A stretch of DNA of 37,422 bases, taken from the IMG/VR virus record IMGVR_UViG_3300020475_000051, positions 1 through 37,422 of that record. One strand, written 5' to 3'. Below the pieces are notes generated by a model. It saw only the letters and a list, made by a program, of their open reading frames with translations. It did no database searches and was not told the origin of the DNA. The position numbers were made by a program, and so were the translations under genes. Source of the DNA: a virus. Shown in pieces: positions 7,672-16,165 of the stretch (its first letter is position 1; each line of letters opens with the position of its first letter).

Positions 7672-8680
7672 TGCCGTACTTAAATTCTTTTTGTGCAGCC
7701 TCGTCTAGTGCTTGCATTATTTCTGGAGTGAAATACTTTTCTGGATCATTGAGGATAACTTTAGGATAAACAGAAGTTTCACCCAACTTAATCCTATTGC
7801 CCACACGGTTAAAGACTCCGTGCTTCTCACCCAATTCCAGTAATCCGTAATACTTGTCAAGACCTCTCTCATCGAAGAACAACCTTACTTTAACCTTACT
7901 ATTCTCTTTTGTAAACCTTGATTTACGATTTGTGGCAGTAATGAGATTGCCAACAACCTCGGTACCGTCTTTCTCCTTAGCCTTCGATAAGAAAACAATG
8001 TTAGAAGCAGCGTACTTAAGTCCTGTTCCACCACTCATCTCCTTCATAGGGACATAGCTACCCACGACTTCGTAGGTATGATTAGTAACTAGCAGTGGTA
8101 TATTCGCTCGACCAAGATTAAGTGTCAAGACCCTGAAGATAGACTTGATCACTTGTGCTCGTGTCATATCTCTGGTATCTTTTCCTGCTGCGGAATCTTC
8201 AATTTCTTTAGAAGTAGATAAGTTACCTAAACTATCTAGTACCATAAGAAGAGGTGGTCTGTCTTCTTTGTTAAGTTTCTCATACTCAGATACTATTTTC
8301 ATAGCCTGTGTACGAAACTCTTGTACTGTCACAACAGGTACTACACCCACACGTGACACATCTAAACCTCTTTCTGCCATCATCTCCTTAGAGATAGCAG
8401 ACTCAGATTCAAAGTATAGAACATTACCCTTAGGGTTCTGTTCTAGAAAGAACCTACAGACGCTGAGGGCAAAGAAAGTCTTGCCAGTGCTTGACTCGCC
8501 TGCAAGAGCTGTAACTTTATTTGATGGTATTCCACCGTAGACTGAACCAGATACCAAAGCGTTAAAGATATAACTGCCAGTATCAACCCAGTTAGCAGTA
8601 TCGCCAGCAGCGATACCTTGGTCTGCGACTGCTGCATACTCATTACCAATCTCTTTGATGACCGAATTTAAAAAACTCAT
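7664..8680 (-). CDS. uvsX: UvsX, RecA-like strand-exchange recombinase
   Basis: This 338-aa RecA/Rad51-type ATPase drives recombination-dependent replication and repair. It has Walker A GESSTGKT (61-68), the catalytic Glu segment VLYFESES (~91-98) and Walker [13 protein letters not shown] (~143-154). [23 protein letters not shown] carries the DNA-binding L2 region. Its usual T4 partners are all nearby: mediator UvsY (27676), gp41, and UvsW. The start ATG overlaps the stop of gp43 by one base (TAATG), so it follows the polymerase in one transcript. It is somewhat shorter than T4 UvsX (391 aa), as is usual in cyanomyoviruses. Confidence 0.96.
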   Translation of the reverse strand: MSFLNSVIKEIGNEYAAVADQGIAAGDTANWVDTGSYIFNALVSGSVYGGIPSNKVTALAGESSTGKTFFALSVCRFFLEQNPKGNVLYFESESAISKEMMAERGLDVSRVGVVPVVTVQEFRTQAMKIVSEYEKLNKEDRPPLLMVLDSLGNLSTSKEIEDSAAGKDTRDMTRAQVIKSIFRVLTLNLGRANIPLLVTNHTYEVVGSYVPMKEMSGGTGLKYAASNIVFLSKAKEKDGTEVVGNLITATNRKSRFTKENSKVKVRLFFDERGLDKYYGLLELGEKHGVFNRVGNRIKLGETSVYPKVILNDPEKYFTPEIMQALDEAAQKEFKYGNE

Positions 8681-11163
8681 TAGAAAAATTCCATAAGACT
8701 ACCAGAACGTTCTGGTTTCCATCCAATACATTCTAGCACATTACGCAAGGGTTCGTAAAATGCTTTGTTAAACTGTTTGTCGTGGTCTATGTACTTCTCC
8801 AAATTAAACTCGGATGGTAAGTCTTGGAAGAATGAGATCACGTTCTCCTGTATAGGGTTCGGTGTCTTTAGATAGACAAACTTAATCTTCTCACCCTCTT
8901 GAATAGAAGCATTCTTATGTTGAATCTTCTTATCCTTGATGTAGTAATTGTACAACAACGCACCACGTACGTGTATGGGAGTACCTTTCTGATAGATCTC
9001 CCTAGGGTGTTTATACTTGGTGACACCATTACATCCACGTGGGAATGCAATGTCTGCGACTACTGCCTCACGTGTCTCCTTCTTACAGTTATCGATGAAC
9101 TCAATAACTGTATCGTTATCAGATGACATAATAAGTCTGAACGCTTTCTTAAGGCGATCTCTGAAGTACTGTGGAACAGAAGACCTCGCAGTCTCCAATC
9201 CCATAATCTTCATCTTTGGTTCACTATACCTTACTCCCTCGGAATCCCATACGTTAAGAATGTAGCGTTTCTTTGCTGTCCATATACCACGATCCGCTAT
9301 ATTCTCACGCTTCATTATCATCTTCTGTTCATATGCTTGAACGTACGTCGCCAGTTCCTCATAGCTAGTATCAATGTACGGTTCAATCTTCTCTTTACAG
9401 ATCTTATCGAGTAGCGAAACAATCTTGCTCTTATCACTAACCCGATTACTAAAAAATTTATCAACAAGAGGTCCGAGATTAAGATATATTGAATCCGTGT
9501 CGGATGCAATAACATAATCTACGTTATTTGTTTGTAGTAAATTATTTAGGTATTCATTTATCTTGTTCTCTATCCACCTGATAGAGACCTGTCCAGACAG
9601 AGTGATTGCTTCTGCATTAGCTAGTTTATAATACCTGAAGTACTCATTACCAATAGCACCATAAGCACTATTGAGTTGAATCTTCCTAGCCATCTGGAAG
9701 TTATTAAACTTTGATATCTTTTTCTCTAGTGTGAGGGAAGGTTCTTTCTCATACTTCTTCTTCGCCTCAATCATATTACGTTTGTAGATACTACGTTCAT
9801 CGTAGATCTTTTCCATTAGTTCTGGTAGAAAACCCCGTACATCCTTACGATACTGAGCACCGTTAGCACAAACACAATCATCCCCATCAATCTGCACCTC
9901 GCCATTTAAGATCCCTTCAACGCTCGCACTGGGATGTCTAGTCTCCCTGAGGGTTTCGGGTGAGATATTATATTGCATAATAAGATGAGGATACAGGCTG
10001 TTGAGGTCAAAATTAACCACCCAGTCATAGCGTCCTGTTTTCGGTTCCTTAACATACGCACCTGCATACTTATCGGACTTTTCATTTCGATGCTTGGGAG
10101 GGATAACGATATCCCTCTTACGCAAATAATTATAGATTATGCTATCCCACATCCTCACCTGTGAAAAGACATCTTCAAGGTTGACCTTAGCATCATACGC
10201 AAGCGTAAACGCCAAGTCCATAAGCTTCATCTTGTCTTCGAGTTGATCAACCAGACGTACGTCGTGGATGTTATACTCTACAAATTTCTGCCAGTCTTGG
10301 GTATAGAACTCCTTGAAGGTGTCGAACTCTGAGTGGTCTAACTTCTTAGATCCCAACTCAACTAACGCTATGTGATCCAAGCGGTAAGACTCCTGATTCG
10401 TATAAGTGAATTTCCTATACAAATCAAGATAGTCCAGCACCGTAATCCCCGATACATCATAACAGATGTTTTTTCTGCCCTGTATATAAATTTCACGGGA
10501 ACTTAAAAGTTTCCAAGGCGAAAAGAGTTTTGTTTCCTTGGTTCCAAGGATACGATCCAATCGATTACAGATATACGGAACGTCGAACAGTTGAACATTC
10601 CAACCTGTAATAACATCAGGATAATTCTCGATCCACCAAGCGAGGTACTTCCGTAGTAGTTCCTGCTCGTCAGCACAGAGTGTGTACGATACATCAGTGT
10701 GGCTATTCTCGAAGGGTTTTGATCCCCATACGTGATACAAGCCAGTGAAACTGTCCTTAACTGAGATAAGTAAGATTTCCTGATCAGCAGATTCGATGTC
10801 GGGGAATCCGTTCTCTGCTGCGGTTTCAATATCGATCGTGAACACACGGATCTTACTTGGGTCATAGTCAACTTCACCAGGGAAGTTGTCACTGATCCAT
10901 TGATAGAGATACATCTGATTACCAGAGATCTCAAAACCATCTACCTCGTCATACTGTTGGCAGAACTGCTTACAGTCTCGGATGGTACCTGGTTGAATAG
11001 GTCGAACTGGTTCTCCATATAAAGTGGAAAACTTTGATTCCTTCTTACTCTTTACGTACAGGGTAGGTCGAAACTCGTCACGAAAACGAATCTCTTTATA
11101 CCCATCACAACCTCTTACAAGAATTCGATCACCAACTTGGTCAACGTTCTTGTAGAACTTCAT
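8680..11163 (-). CDS. 43: DNA polymerase, family B (T4 gp43)
   Basis: This 827-aa replicative polymerase has a proofreading exonuclease. Exo I is TIDIETA (D111, E113), Exo II is NVQLFD (~189-194) and Exo III is YNIHD (~297-301). The polymerase palm has motif A DLNSLYP (386-392), motif [10 protein letters not shown] (494-502) and motif C SDTDS (554-558), so all catalytic Asp residues are present. The C-terminus ([17 protein letters not shown]) resembles a clamp-binding tail for gp45. The protein is complete with no intein or insertion, and shorter than T4 gp43 (898 aa). The upstream 86-aa gene overlaps its start by 23 bases. Confidence 0.97.
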   Translation of the reverse strand: MKFYKNVDQVGDRILVRGCDGYKEIRFRDEFRPTLYVKSKKESKFSTLYGEPVRPIQPGTIRDCKQFCQQYDEVDGFEISGNQMYLYQWISDNFPGEVDYDPSKIRVFTIDIETAAENGFPDIESADQEILLISVKDSFTGLYHVWGSKPFENSHTDVSYTLCADEQELLRKYLAWWIENYPDVITGWNVQLFDVPYICNRLDRILGTKETKLFSPWKLLSSREIYIQGRKNICYDVSGITVLDYLDLYRKFTYTNQESYRLDHIALVELGSKKLDHSEFDTFKEFYTQDWQKFVEYNIHDVRLVDQLEDKMKLMDLAFTLAYDAKVNLEDVFSQVRMWDSIIYNYLRKRDIVIPPKHRNEKSDKYAGAYVKEPKTGRYDWVVNFDLNSLYPHLIMQYNISPETLRETRHPSASVEGILNGEVQIDGDDCVCANGAQYRKDVRGFLPELMEKIYDERSIYKRNMIEAKKKYEKEPSLTLEKKISKFNNFQMARKIQLNSAYGAIGNEYFRYYKLANAEAITLSGQVSIRWIENKINEYLNNLLQTNNVDYVIASDTDSIYLNLGPLVDKFFSNRVSDKSKIVSLLDKICKEKIEPYIDTSYEELATYVQAYEQKMIMKRENIADRGIWTAKKRYILNVWDSEGVRYSEPKMKIMGLETARSSVPQYFRDRLKKAFRLIMSSDNDTVIEFIDNCKKETREAVVADIAFPRGCNGVTKYKHPREIYQKGTPIHVRGALLYNYYIKDKKIQHKNASIQEGEKIKFVYLKTPNPIQENVISFFQDLPSEFNLEKYIDHDKQFNKAFYEPLRNVLECIGWKPERSGSLMEFF

Positions 11164-11401
11164 TATACTTTTGAATAAGGGAGGTAACAGGTTCGACGAT
11201 TGTAAGAATCTGATCCGAATGAATCATCATCTCGTTCTGTATTGTAACCTCTTCTAGCCATTTTGTCAATGATCCATTTGTCAGGAGACAAGGATCCGTT
11301 AACTTGACATCAGGTTCACCTGGCAACTCTGCGTCAGTCGGTTCCAGTTGGCTCAGTAGGATTTGTTGGTTCTTGAGCACCAGCACTTGACAGTTCTTCA
11401 T
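11141..11401 (-). CDS. Small beta-rich protein, relative of the neighbouring 118-aa protein
   Basis: I chose the ATG at 11401 (86 aa, MKNCQVLVLKNQQ) because GGAG lies 6-7 bases before it and the longer frame from 11434 would overlap the upstream gene by about 100 bases. The layout is an N-terminal strand pair (VLVLKNQQILLSQLE), a middle strand with DPCLLTNG, WLEEVTIQNEM, then SDQILTIVEP and a helix ending at a Tyr. The same order of elements occurs in the 118-aa protein upstream and in the 143-aa protein at 25773. The family may have an Sm-like barrel, but this is a guess from the strand pattern. Function is unknown. It directly precedes gp43. Confidence 0.65.
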   Translation of the reverse strand: MKNCQVLVLKNQQILLSQLEPTDAELPGEPDVKLTDPCLLTNGSLTKWLEEVTIQNEMMIHSDQILTIVEPVTSLIQKYNEVLQER

Positions 11402-11690
11402 CACTTTCTCCAAAACGTTCTCTAAAATGTTCAATAAGGGGATTTAGGGGGTCACACATTGTAATGAATGCGTGTTCTTTAACAAGGAATTTCCTTTGTT
11501 GTGATAGAGGTGCCCAGTTATGGAACTGAACATTTGGTCCTTTCTCAGGGTCTTCTACATTGGGTAGTAGCTTACAGATCTGAGGTTCTCTAAGGACAAA
11601 CCCCTGAGGCATACCTTCTTTATCTCTGATCTCATAAACATCAGCGATGACTTCTTCACCGCTTTTCATCAACAGGAGTTGGATAGACAT
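11334..11690 (-). CDS. Small beta-rich protein, possible Sm-like fold
   Basis: This 118-aa protein begins MSIQLLLMKSGEEVIADVYE, a strand-turn-strand typical of small barrel proteins. It continues with VLREPQICKLL, a Trp-containing segment (FHNWAPLSQ), then EHAFITMCDPLNPLIEHF and a disordered Pro/Thr-rich tail. Related elements occur in the next gene and at 25773. The Sm-like suggestion rests only on this pattern. The gene follows a perfect sigma70-type promoter embedded in the terminator of hsp20 (11709-11737). The expected leader is only about 12 bases and no Shine-Dalgarno is visible, so it may be translated from a near-leaderless transcript. It may head the gp43-uvsX-gp41 operon. Confidence 0.75.
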   Translation of the reverse strand: MSIQLLLMKSGEEVIADVYEIRDKEGMPQGFVLREPQICKLLPNVEDPEKGPNVQFHNWAPLSQQRKFLVKEHAFITMCDPLNPLIEHFRERFGESDEELSSAGAQEPTNPTEPTGTD

Positions 11691-11708
11691 TATAGAATAT
11701 TTTTATAT

Positions 11709-11737
11709 ATTATAAAAGACCCCCTGACATTTGTCAA
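11709..11737 (-). promoter_or_regulatory. Sigma70-type promoter inside a terminator hairpin
   Basis: On the minus strand TTGACA (11732-11737) and TATAAT (11709-11714) are both perfect consensus, separated by exactly 17 bases. The -35 box lies in the hairpin of the hsp20 terminator and the -10 box just beyond its T-rich stretch. It points at the 118-aa gene and, beyond it, gp43. Confidence 0.85.
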
Positions 11738-11741
11738 GGGG
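11720..11741 (-). terminator. Rho-independent terminator after hsp20, overlapping a promoter
   Basis: The stem pairs CCCC with GGGG and TGACA with TGTCA around a 2-base loop, with one C-A mismatch. On the minus strand it is followed by TCTTTTATAATAT. It begins 9 bases after the hsp20 stop. Its stem contains the -35 box of the promoter listed at 11709-11737. Confidence 0.8.
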
Positions 11742-11749
11742 TTAGATGG

Positions 11750-12181
11750 TTAAAGGTAATCTTTACGAGAGTGGTGTTCAGGGACGATCTTACCTAACTC
11801 GATAGTCAACAGACCATCTTCAAACTTTACATCTCTGATTTCTGTTTCATCAGAGAGTGTCCAGACACGCTTGAAGGATCTCTGAGCTAGTCCTTTGTGT
11901 TGGTATGTAAGTTCAGTTTCTTTATCTTCCTTTTGACCCTCCACAAAGAGTTTACCATACTCAGAATATACTAGTACTTCTTCCTTCTTAAATCCAGCTA
12001 GTGCAATCTCTAGTCTAGACTCTACGTTGTTAACCTGAACAAGGTTGTAAGGAGGATAGTTACTTGTAGTTTCGTGTAGATTGAAAAACTTATCAAGGTA
12101 ATCATCCATCCCAATACTGTTTCTTGTGATGCGATCCATTAGTTCTGGAAGATCGGCAGCACGATATCTTTGAATTTCCAT
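11750..12181 (-). CDS. hsp20: Small heat-shock protein (Hsp20/alpha-crystallin)
   Basis: This 143-aa ATP-independent holdase chaperone is of the IbpA type. The alpha-crystallin domain spans about residues 45-130: NLVQVNNVESRLEIALAGF, KEEVLVYSEYGKLFVEG, and the closing block FKRVWTLSDE through GLLTIELGK. The short N-terminal arm contains FDK-like dimer-arm wording (YLDKFFNLHE). The C-terminal IxI/V anchor is represented at best by GKIVPEH. Hsp20 genes are common in T4-like cyanophages, where a role in virion assembly or stress is suspected but not shown. AAGGAG lies 6 bases before the ATG. A late-type element is at 12236, and a strong terminator follows. Confidence 0.93.
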   Translation of the reverse strand: MEIQRYRAADLPELMDRITRNSIGMDDYLDKFFNLHETTSNYPPYNLVQVNNVESRLEIALAGFKKEEVLVYSEYGKLFVEGQKEDKETELTYQHKGLAQRSFKRVWTLSDETEIRDVKFEDGLLTIELGKIVPEHHSRKDYL

Positions 12182-12235
12182 TTGGTTCTCCTTAGTTAAG
12201 CGAGTGTTAAGTTGTGTCCCTTACGGCGACAATAC

Positions 12236-12243
12236 TATTTAAC
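12236..12243 (-). promoter_or_regulatory. Late-promoter-like element before hsp20 (GTTAAATA)
   Basis: The minus strand reads GTTAAATA 54 bases before the hsp20 ATG. It fits the NNTAAATA form found before gp3, gp18-20 and gp22 in this window. It would place hsp20 in the late class. Confidence 0.45.
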
Positions 12244-12284
12244 CACAAGAAGATAGTGATGTCAGTGGTGAGAACCCTCAAGAT

Positions 12285-13121
12285 TTATTCGGGTTTTTGG
12301 GTAATGAAAGCTGATTTGTTTTTAGAAGGTGAGGTTAACGCTAACATAGATACGAAAGAATACCGTACGTGATCATCAGAATAATTCTGTGGATCATATA
12401 CAGCAGTGTGGAATAGAGATCCTCTATATCCAGAAAGACAATTAAATCCAGCTGGTACTGTAGTAACATATTCATATACGTCATCACCCTTAAAGAATTT
12501 CCAATCATCTAACAGACCTTCACCCACTCTACCTTGATCCATTCTCTGACTAATCAATCTAGGATGTAGACCAGATATCTTTTCCATATCTCTAATATCA
12601 ATCCACTTCTGTCCGTCAGGCATAACTATAGCAAACACAGCAGTACCTTCATCTTTATGAAGATCATCTGATAGAAATAGATTGAATGCAAAATCACCAG
12701 GATCTACGTGTGGACGGTAGTTACTGTCAATAGCAACCATATTCTTCCAGAACATATTGCTATAACAATTAAAATCGTACCACGTTATCTCTCTACGTGT
12801 AATCTTATGGTCGTATAGAAGTTGTCTGAGATATAATATAAAACCTTTAACCCACTCGTTAGCTATAGGTTGTTGCATACCTGGTGCACCAGTCTTATCA
12901 GGTATTAGATCATTGGTGCCAGCAATATAAGCTGAGTTAATAAAGAAATCCTTTACGTCATAAGGATTGACAAGAAGATCCTCTACAATAAGATACTTAT
13001 GATCCCAAGGATCAGGAAGTTTCTCTATGTATTCCTTACGGTTTGGATTGATTTCAAATAATGTTTTTAACTCATCAGGTCGAATGATACGACCTTTAAA
13101 GTCATCAAATGTTAATCCCAT
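12285..13121 (-). CDS. 2OG-Fe(II) oxygenase-like protein (DUF6445-like)
   Basis: This 278-aa protein has a jelly-roll oxygenase pattern. YRPHVDPGDF places an HxD pair at H138/D140, YRGSLFHTAVYD places a distal His at about 237, and VRYSFVSML places an Arg at about 252. Together these form the HxD...H...R signature of 2-oxoglutarate/Fe(II) dioxygenases. The spacing is plausible for the fold. It is not closely similar to the other two oxygenase-like proteins in this window. The family resemblance (DUF6445-like) is from memory. Substrate is unknown. It overlaps the regA stop by one base (ATG directly after the Ala codon), so it ends the clamp/RegA operon. Confidence 0.65.
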   Translation of the reverse strand: MGLTFDDFKGRIIRPDELKTLFEINPNRKEYIEKLPDPWDHKYLIVEDLLVNPYDVKDFFINSAYIAGTNDLIPDKTGAPGMQQPIANEWVKGFILYLRQLLYDHKITRREITWYDFNCYSNMFWKNMVAIDSNYRPHVDPGDFAFNLFLSDDLHKDEGTAVFAIVMPDGQKWIDIRDMEKISGLHPRLISQRMDQGRVGEGLLDDWKFFKGDDVYEYVTTVPAGFNCLSGYRGSLFHTAVYDPQNYSDDHVRYSFVSMLALTSPSKNKSAFITQKPE

Positions 13122-13540
13122 TACGCTTCTGTTTTTTTCTTACCAATATTATACTTGGATTCTAGAATCCATTCTCCCTTCTCCTTGAAGGAGAGAACCT
13201 TAATCTGGTTCAAGGGAGCTATAGTATCGATTTTATCAGTTGTTATTATACTCAATAATCCCCAATCTGACAAGAGGGATGCAATTCTGTTACGACGTTG
13301 TACGTCGTTGATGCTTAGATTAGTTTGTTTACCGTCAAGTGCGAAGAGTTCCTTGAAGTGAACGATGTAATATTTACCACGTTTGTGGAGGATGTGACAA
13401 GATTGATAGATCTTCTTTTCTTTACGAGAAGCTACACCTATCCTTGTTAATGTTTCTCTCACTTTTAGGAAGTCATCTGGTTCCTTTAGAGCAACCTCAA
13501 TCATTGATTGCTCTGTCCATTGTACAAATTCTTCAGTCAT
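13121..13540 (-). CDS. regA: RegA translational repressor
   Basis: This 139-aa RNA-binding protein represses translation of early mRNAs by binding at their start regions. Family wording includes LTRIGVASRKEKKIYQSCHI, RGKYYIVHFKELFALDGK and LSINDVQRRNRIASLLSDWG, the central helix region of RegA. IKVLSFKEKGEWILESKYN is near the end. Length and position, directly after gp62 in the gp45-44-62-regA order of T4, support the call. The clamp-loader genes 62, 44 and 45 are known RegA-regulated genes in T4. The start overlaps the gp62 stop by 4 bases (ATGA). Confidence 0.95.
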   Translation of the reverse strand: MTEEFVQWTEQSMIEVALKEPDDFLKVRETLTRIGVASRKEKKIYQSCHILHKRGKYYIVHFKELFALDGKQTNLSINDVQRRNRIASLLSDWGLLSIITTDKIDTIAPLNQIKVLSFKEKGEWILESKYNIGKKKTEA

Positions 13541-13920
13541 TTACTGCCACCAGTATCAATAAGGGATCGAATCTCTTTCAACTGTGATGTAGTCAGAACC
13601 TTTAATGCTTGTCGTGCTTTTTCATTACTATATCCATAGTATGTTTTTACTGCGTCAAGATCATCAAGTGCAGACTTCTTCAGCCAAGGAGAGAATCTCT
13701 TCCTAGGTCTGAGGGTATTTATGTAATAATCATACTGTAAACGCTTATCCAAATGAGCAGAAGCATTCATTTCATTTGCGTGTAGTACAGAATCTAATTG
13801 ACCAGCAAGACACTTGTTGATCACATAGGGGACATAGTTCTTTTTGTCTTCCTCATCCCATATATCCTTTTTGGATTGATTAATAGAATAGAGGTAATCA
13901 TTTAGTTTCAAGGTGCTCAT
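13537..13920 (-). CDS. 62: Clamp loader small subunit (T4 gp62)
   Basis: This 127-aa protein from ATG 13920 (MSTLKLNDYLYSINQSKKD) is the small subunit that pairs with four gp44 subunits to load gp45. Typical wording is VPYVINKCLAGQLDSVLHAN followed by RFSPWLKK and YYGYSNEKARQALKVL. A longer in-frame start at 13974 exists, but it would extend further into the preceding gene and its extra residues do not look like gp62. The length is shorter than T4 gp62 (187 aa), as usual in cyanophages. Its stop overlaps regA by 4 bases. It is separated from gp44 and gp45 by several accessory genes, unlike T4, where the three are adjacent. Confidence 0.9.
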   Translation of the reverse strand: MSTLKLNDYLYSINQSKKDIWDEEDKKNYVPYVINKCLAGQLDSVLHANEMNASAHLDKRLQYDYYINTLRPRKRFSPWLKKSALDDLDAVKTYYGYSNEKARQALKVLTTSQLKEIRSLIDTGGSK

Positions 13921-14191
13921 ACCAAGGGTGTTTGTACTCAGTGTAGGTGGGTTCGTCTTCTTCTGGCATATCATATGGTCCGTTCATCTTCTTGTTATAC
14001 TCTCTCTCGTCGAGAACCTCATTAATGAGATCCTTAAGTTCAATTCTAAGTTGTGGTTCCAGTAATGTCAATGGTGTAGTTTTCATCTCAGGATAGATGG
14101 AATTTCCATCTACATCCTTAGGAAACACATTATCCTTACAACCTTGTGTTGTAGGTCCACTCATTCCCTGAGTGTCAATCTTTTCAGTCAT
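13898..14191 (-). CDS. Small unknown protein
   Basis: This 97-aa protein has no recognised domain. The N-terminal half is polar and loop-like. A helix around LRIELKDLINEVLDEREYNKK is followed by an acidic, Pro/Tyr-rich end (EEDEPTYTEYKHPWYEH). The start overlaps the upstream stop (TAATG), supporting the ATG at 14191, although a second Met at residue 10 is possible. It overlaps the gp62 start by 23 bases. It could be an adaptor-like peptide, but nothing specific supports that. Confidence 0.65.
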   Translation of the reverse strand: MTEKIDTQGMSGPTTQGCKDNVFPKDVDGNSIYPEMKTTPLTLLEPQLRIELKDLINEVLDEREYNKKMNGPYDMPEEDEPTYTEYKHPWYEHLETK

Positions 14192-14397
14192 TAATAGGTT
14201 CTTACAGGTCCGAATACGGTACGACCAGAAGCATTGAATCTGTAGATCTGTGTCTTACCTGAGGTAAGATTCACTACTACTTCATCTCCTTGGACCATAG
14301 CACTAGCTACGTCAACACCAAAAGTTTGGACTACGCCCATCTTAGTGTCAATCAGTTGTGCACGTCCACCACGTGCCCTTGCAATTAGGTTTCCCAT
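14191..14397 (-). CDS. Small beta-rich unknown protein
   Basis: This 68-aa protein starts MGNLIARARGGRAQLIDTKM and continues with strands VVQTFGVDVASAMVQGDEVVVNLTSGKTQIYRF in overlapping order, ending GRTVFGPVRTY. The basic N-terminus and strong alternating hydrophobic pattern suggest a compact barrel, possibly nucleic-acid-binding. No family is recognised. The ATG overlaps the dam stop by one base (TAATG), and its own stop overlaps the next ATG the same way. Confidence 0.65.
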   Translation of the reverse strand: MGNLIARARGGRAQLIDTKMGVVQTFGVDVASAMVQGDEVVVNLTSGKTQIYRFNASGRTVFGPVRTY

Positions 14398-15257
14398 TAC
14401 TTGTACCAGTTACCTGTACTGTTGTTGATCGTATAATTGACCAGAAGAAGTTCTTTACGCTTATCTTGGTCAGCACCATATGACTGTGTTGATCTCATAG
14501 TATATGTGAGATCCCACTTCAGCTTAGAGTACTCAGGATATAATTTTTCAATATCCTTAGATGCATTGTAAGTGAGCATTATATTACCAGAGAATACATT
14601 GCAGAGATCTGCAAGTTTCTGGTGTCCAAAGTTCTTATGTAAAGATCCCTTACTACCATAGAGGTTGTCTTTGATGCTGTAAGGAGGATCAAGAAAATTG
14701 AATGCACTAGGGTTCATTACCTGAGCGTAGTCTTGGTTCGTAATGTTCCAAGTACGAATTGCTTGGTGGTACCACAGTAGGCTATTTATGCCATTAAATG
14801 AAAAGTTAGATTGACTTGCCTGAGCAGAAAAAGAAGAGTTCTCGCTAAGACCAGAGAAACTACACTTGTTGCAAATGTAAAAATTAATTGCTGTCTCATA
14901 GATGTCCTTCTTTTCTTTTAGTTTGTCCTTCGCATTGTTGAATGCTTCTCTATGTGCCTTCAATACATCTTCTTTATCCTCGTGCTTAGACAGATATGTC
15001 TTAACGTTATGAAGATGTGATTGCATCTGTGGACCTGCATCTCTCAAAGCAGTCCAAAAAGCAAAGACAGGATAGTATAGATCATTGATAACAACCTTAA
15101 GATCTGGACGTTGCTTTGTTAGAGCAATGGCCATAGATCCACCACCAATAAAAGGTTCGACATAATAGTCAAAGTTATTTGGTATGTACTCTAGAAGGAT
15201 CTTAGTGGCACGAGATTTACCACCAGGATACCTTAGGGGTGTTTTAAACTTTTTCAT
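14397..15257 (-). CDS. dam: DNA adenine methyltransferase, D12 class (Dam-type)
   Basis: This 286-aa N6-adenine methyltransferase contains LRYPGGKSRA (residues ~8-17), which binds AdoMet, YVEPFIGGGSMAIAL (~32-46), and NFLDPPYSIKD (~187-197) with the catalytic DPPY. The middle segment FNAQ-type target recognition region is about residues 95-175. The length matches Dam/DpnIIA enzymes. The target is probably GATC by family, but it is not provable from sequence. Methylation could protect phage DNA from host restriction or mark replication. It overlaps the upstream oxygenase-like gene by 4 bases. Confidence 0.93.
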   Translation of the reverse strand: MKKFKTPLRYPGGKSRATKILLEYIPNNFDYYVEPFIGGGSMAIALTKQRPDLKVVINDLYYPVFAFWTALRDAGPQMQSHLHNVKTYLSKHEDKEDVLKAHREAFNNAKDKLKEKKDIYETAINFYICNKCSFSGLSENSSFSAQASQSNFSFNGINSLLWYHQAIRTWNITNQDYAQVMNPSAFNFLDPPYSIKDNLYGSKGSLHKNFGHQKLADLCNVFSGNIMLTYNASKDIEKLYPEYSKLKWDLTYTMRSTQSYGADQDKRKELLLVNYTINNSTGNWYK

Positions 15258-15820
15258 AGTATAGGAACCAATTGAGGGAGTGCTCCAGAATCAATTACCT
15301 GTTGTACGAATACAGCAGGATTAGGGTTGTGTAGTATATCAAACCCTATACTAGCACGGATACCAGAGAATTGTCTATTCTCTACACGATGTTCACGTGC
15401 TGCTTCAAACATACACATCTGACCTTGCTTGTTTGGTATCACTTGACCATCCCTAAAGACAGTATCTGTCTTCTTATCACTGATGTGTACGAATCCGTGG
15501 TAGTCAGCATAAGAATGATTGTGCCAATTAAGTGATTCATTTTCATCACACAGATCTTCAGATCTATGGACATTTAACCAAGCGTGGACAAACGTCGGAC
15601 TACCTATCTGACCTTTAACGTTAGAAAGAACTTGCTGCCACAAACTGTAGTATGTTGGTAGGTATGAACTCAATAGAATGAGGTTGTACGCATTCTTAGA
15701 TAGGGTAGGATCGTAGCCAGGAGGTGCCATTGGTTTGATGGTCATCTGCCAGATCTGATATACTTTTTGTGTCTCCCTAAGGAGTTCATTAAAATCAAGA
15801 TCTATGGTAAAGTTTACCAA
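15254..15820 (-). CDS. 2-oxoglutarate/Fe(II) oxygenase-like protein, short paralogue
   Basis: About 188 aa if started at TTG 15820 (read MVNFTIDLDF). A TTG at 15850 would give 198 aa but overlaps the 40-aa gene upstream. No ATG is available near the region that aligns with its paralogue. Blocks shared with the protein at 5076-5888 are LSKNAYNLILLSS, LNWHNHSYADYHGFVHISD, VIPNKQG and GIRASIGFDI. EHRV holds a candidate distal His. The shorter protein lacks the insert between the two metal-site halves and the C-terminal extension. The fold assignment is inferred, and substrate is unknown. It sits just before dam and overlaps it by 4 bases. Confidence 0.62.
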   Translation of the reverse strand: MVNFTIDLDFNELLRETQKVYQIWQMTIKPMAPPGYDPTLSKNAYNLILLSSYLPTYYSLWQQVLSNVKGQIGSPTFVHAWLNVHRSEDLCDENESLNWHNHSYADYHGFVHISDKKTDTVFRDGQVIPNKQGQMCMFEAAREHRVENRQFSGIRASIGFDILHNPNPAVFVQQVIDSGALPQLVPIL

Positions 15821-15824
15821 TGTC

Positions 15825-15947
15825 TTATGACCCCCGAAATAATAAAACAATTAGTGATAAGATAAGAAAGAAAGATAAGAGATCGTACAATGACAATAGT
15901 ATTATCATACCTCTGCGTCTTCGTATCATCGAAACTACCCAACGCAT
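15825..15947 (-). CDS. 40-aa putative membrane micropeptide
   Basis: The frame begins MRWVVSMIRRRRG, followed by a hydrophobic run of about 22 residues (MIILLSLYDLLSFFLILSL and on), ending FRGS and TAA. The four arginines before the helix fit the positive-inside rule. GGAGG lies 10 bases before the ATG. The frame fills most of an otherwise unexplained 147-base space and ends 4 bases before the TTG start chosen for the oxygenase-like gene. It is not recognised and is short enough to be chance, but the combination of Shine-Dalgarno, fit and membrane character argues for a real gene. Confidence 0.45.
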   Translation of the reverse strand: MRWVVSMIRRRRGMIILLSLYDLLSFFLILSLIVLLFRGS

Positions 15948-15967
15948 ACTTCCATATCCTCCATAGT

Positions 15968-16165
15968 TTAGTCAGTGATACCATACTTAGTCAAATCATA
16001 CTTGGGTAGACTCAATGGTTCTACCTCTACTTTAGGTGGAAGACCTATCTTATCCTCAATTTCAGATACTAGTTTCTTCTTGCCTATGTCATATGGACAG
16101 GGTGCATTCTGTAAGCACACTTGTAAACACAGAAGTTCTTCATCCGTGAAGGTGAATGTATTCAT
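15968..16165 (-). CDS. Small unknown protein
   Basis: This 65-aa protein is read from ATG 16165 (MNTFTFTDEELLCLQVCLQN). I prefer this start over an ATG four codons upstream because it overlaps the stop of the 28-aa gene as ATGA. The N-terminal half looks helical (EELLCLQVCLQNAPCPYD), followed by a charged helix (KKKLVSEIEDKIG) and a Pro-rich acidic end. Three cysteines are present without a clear metal motif. No family is recognised. It belongs to the gp45-gp44 transcript. Confidence 0.65.
   Translation of the reverse strand: MNTFTFTDEELLCLQVCLQNAPCPYDIGKKKLVSEIEDKIGLPPKVEVEPLSLPKYDLTKYGITD

Noticed and set aside
8145-8540. Plus-strand 131-codon open frame
   Set aside because: Opposite uvsX, whose motifs are clear. 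No Shine-Dalgarno or family match on the plus strand.
12285-12320. AACCC/GGGTT pairing after the oxygenase-like gene
   Set aside because: The loop is about 13 bases, the stem is short, it spans the stop codon, and there is no T-tract.
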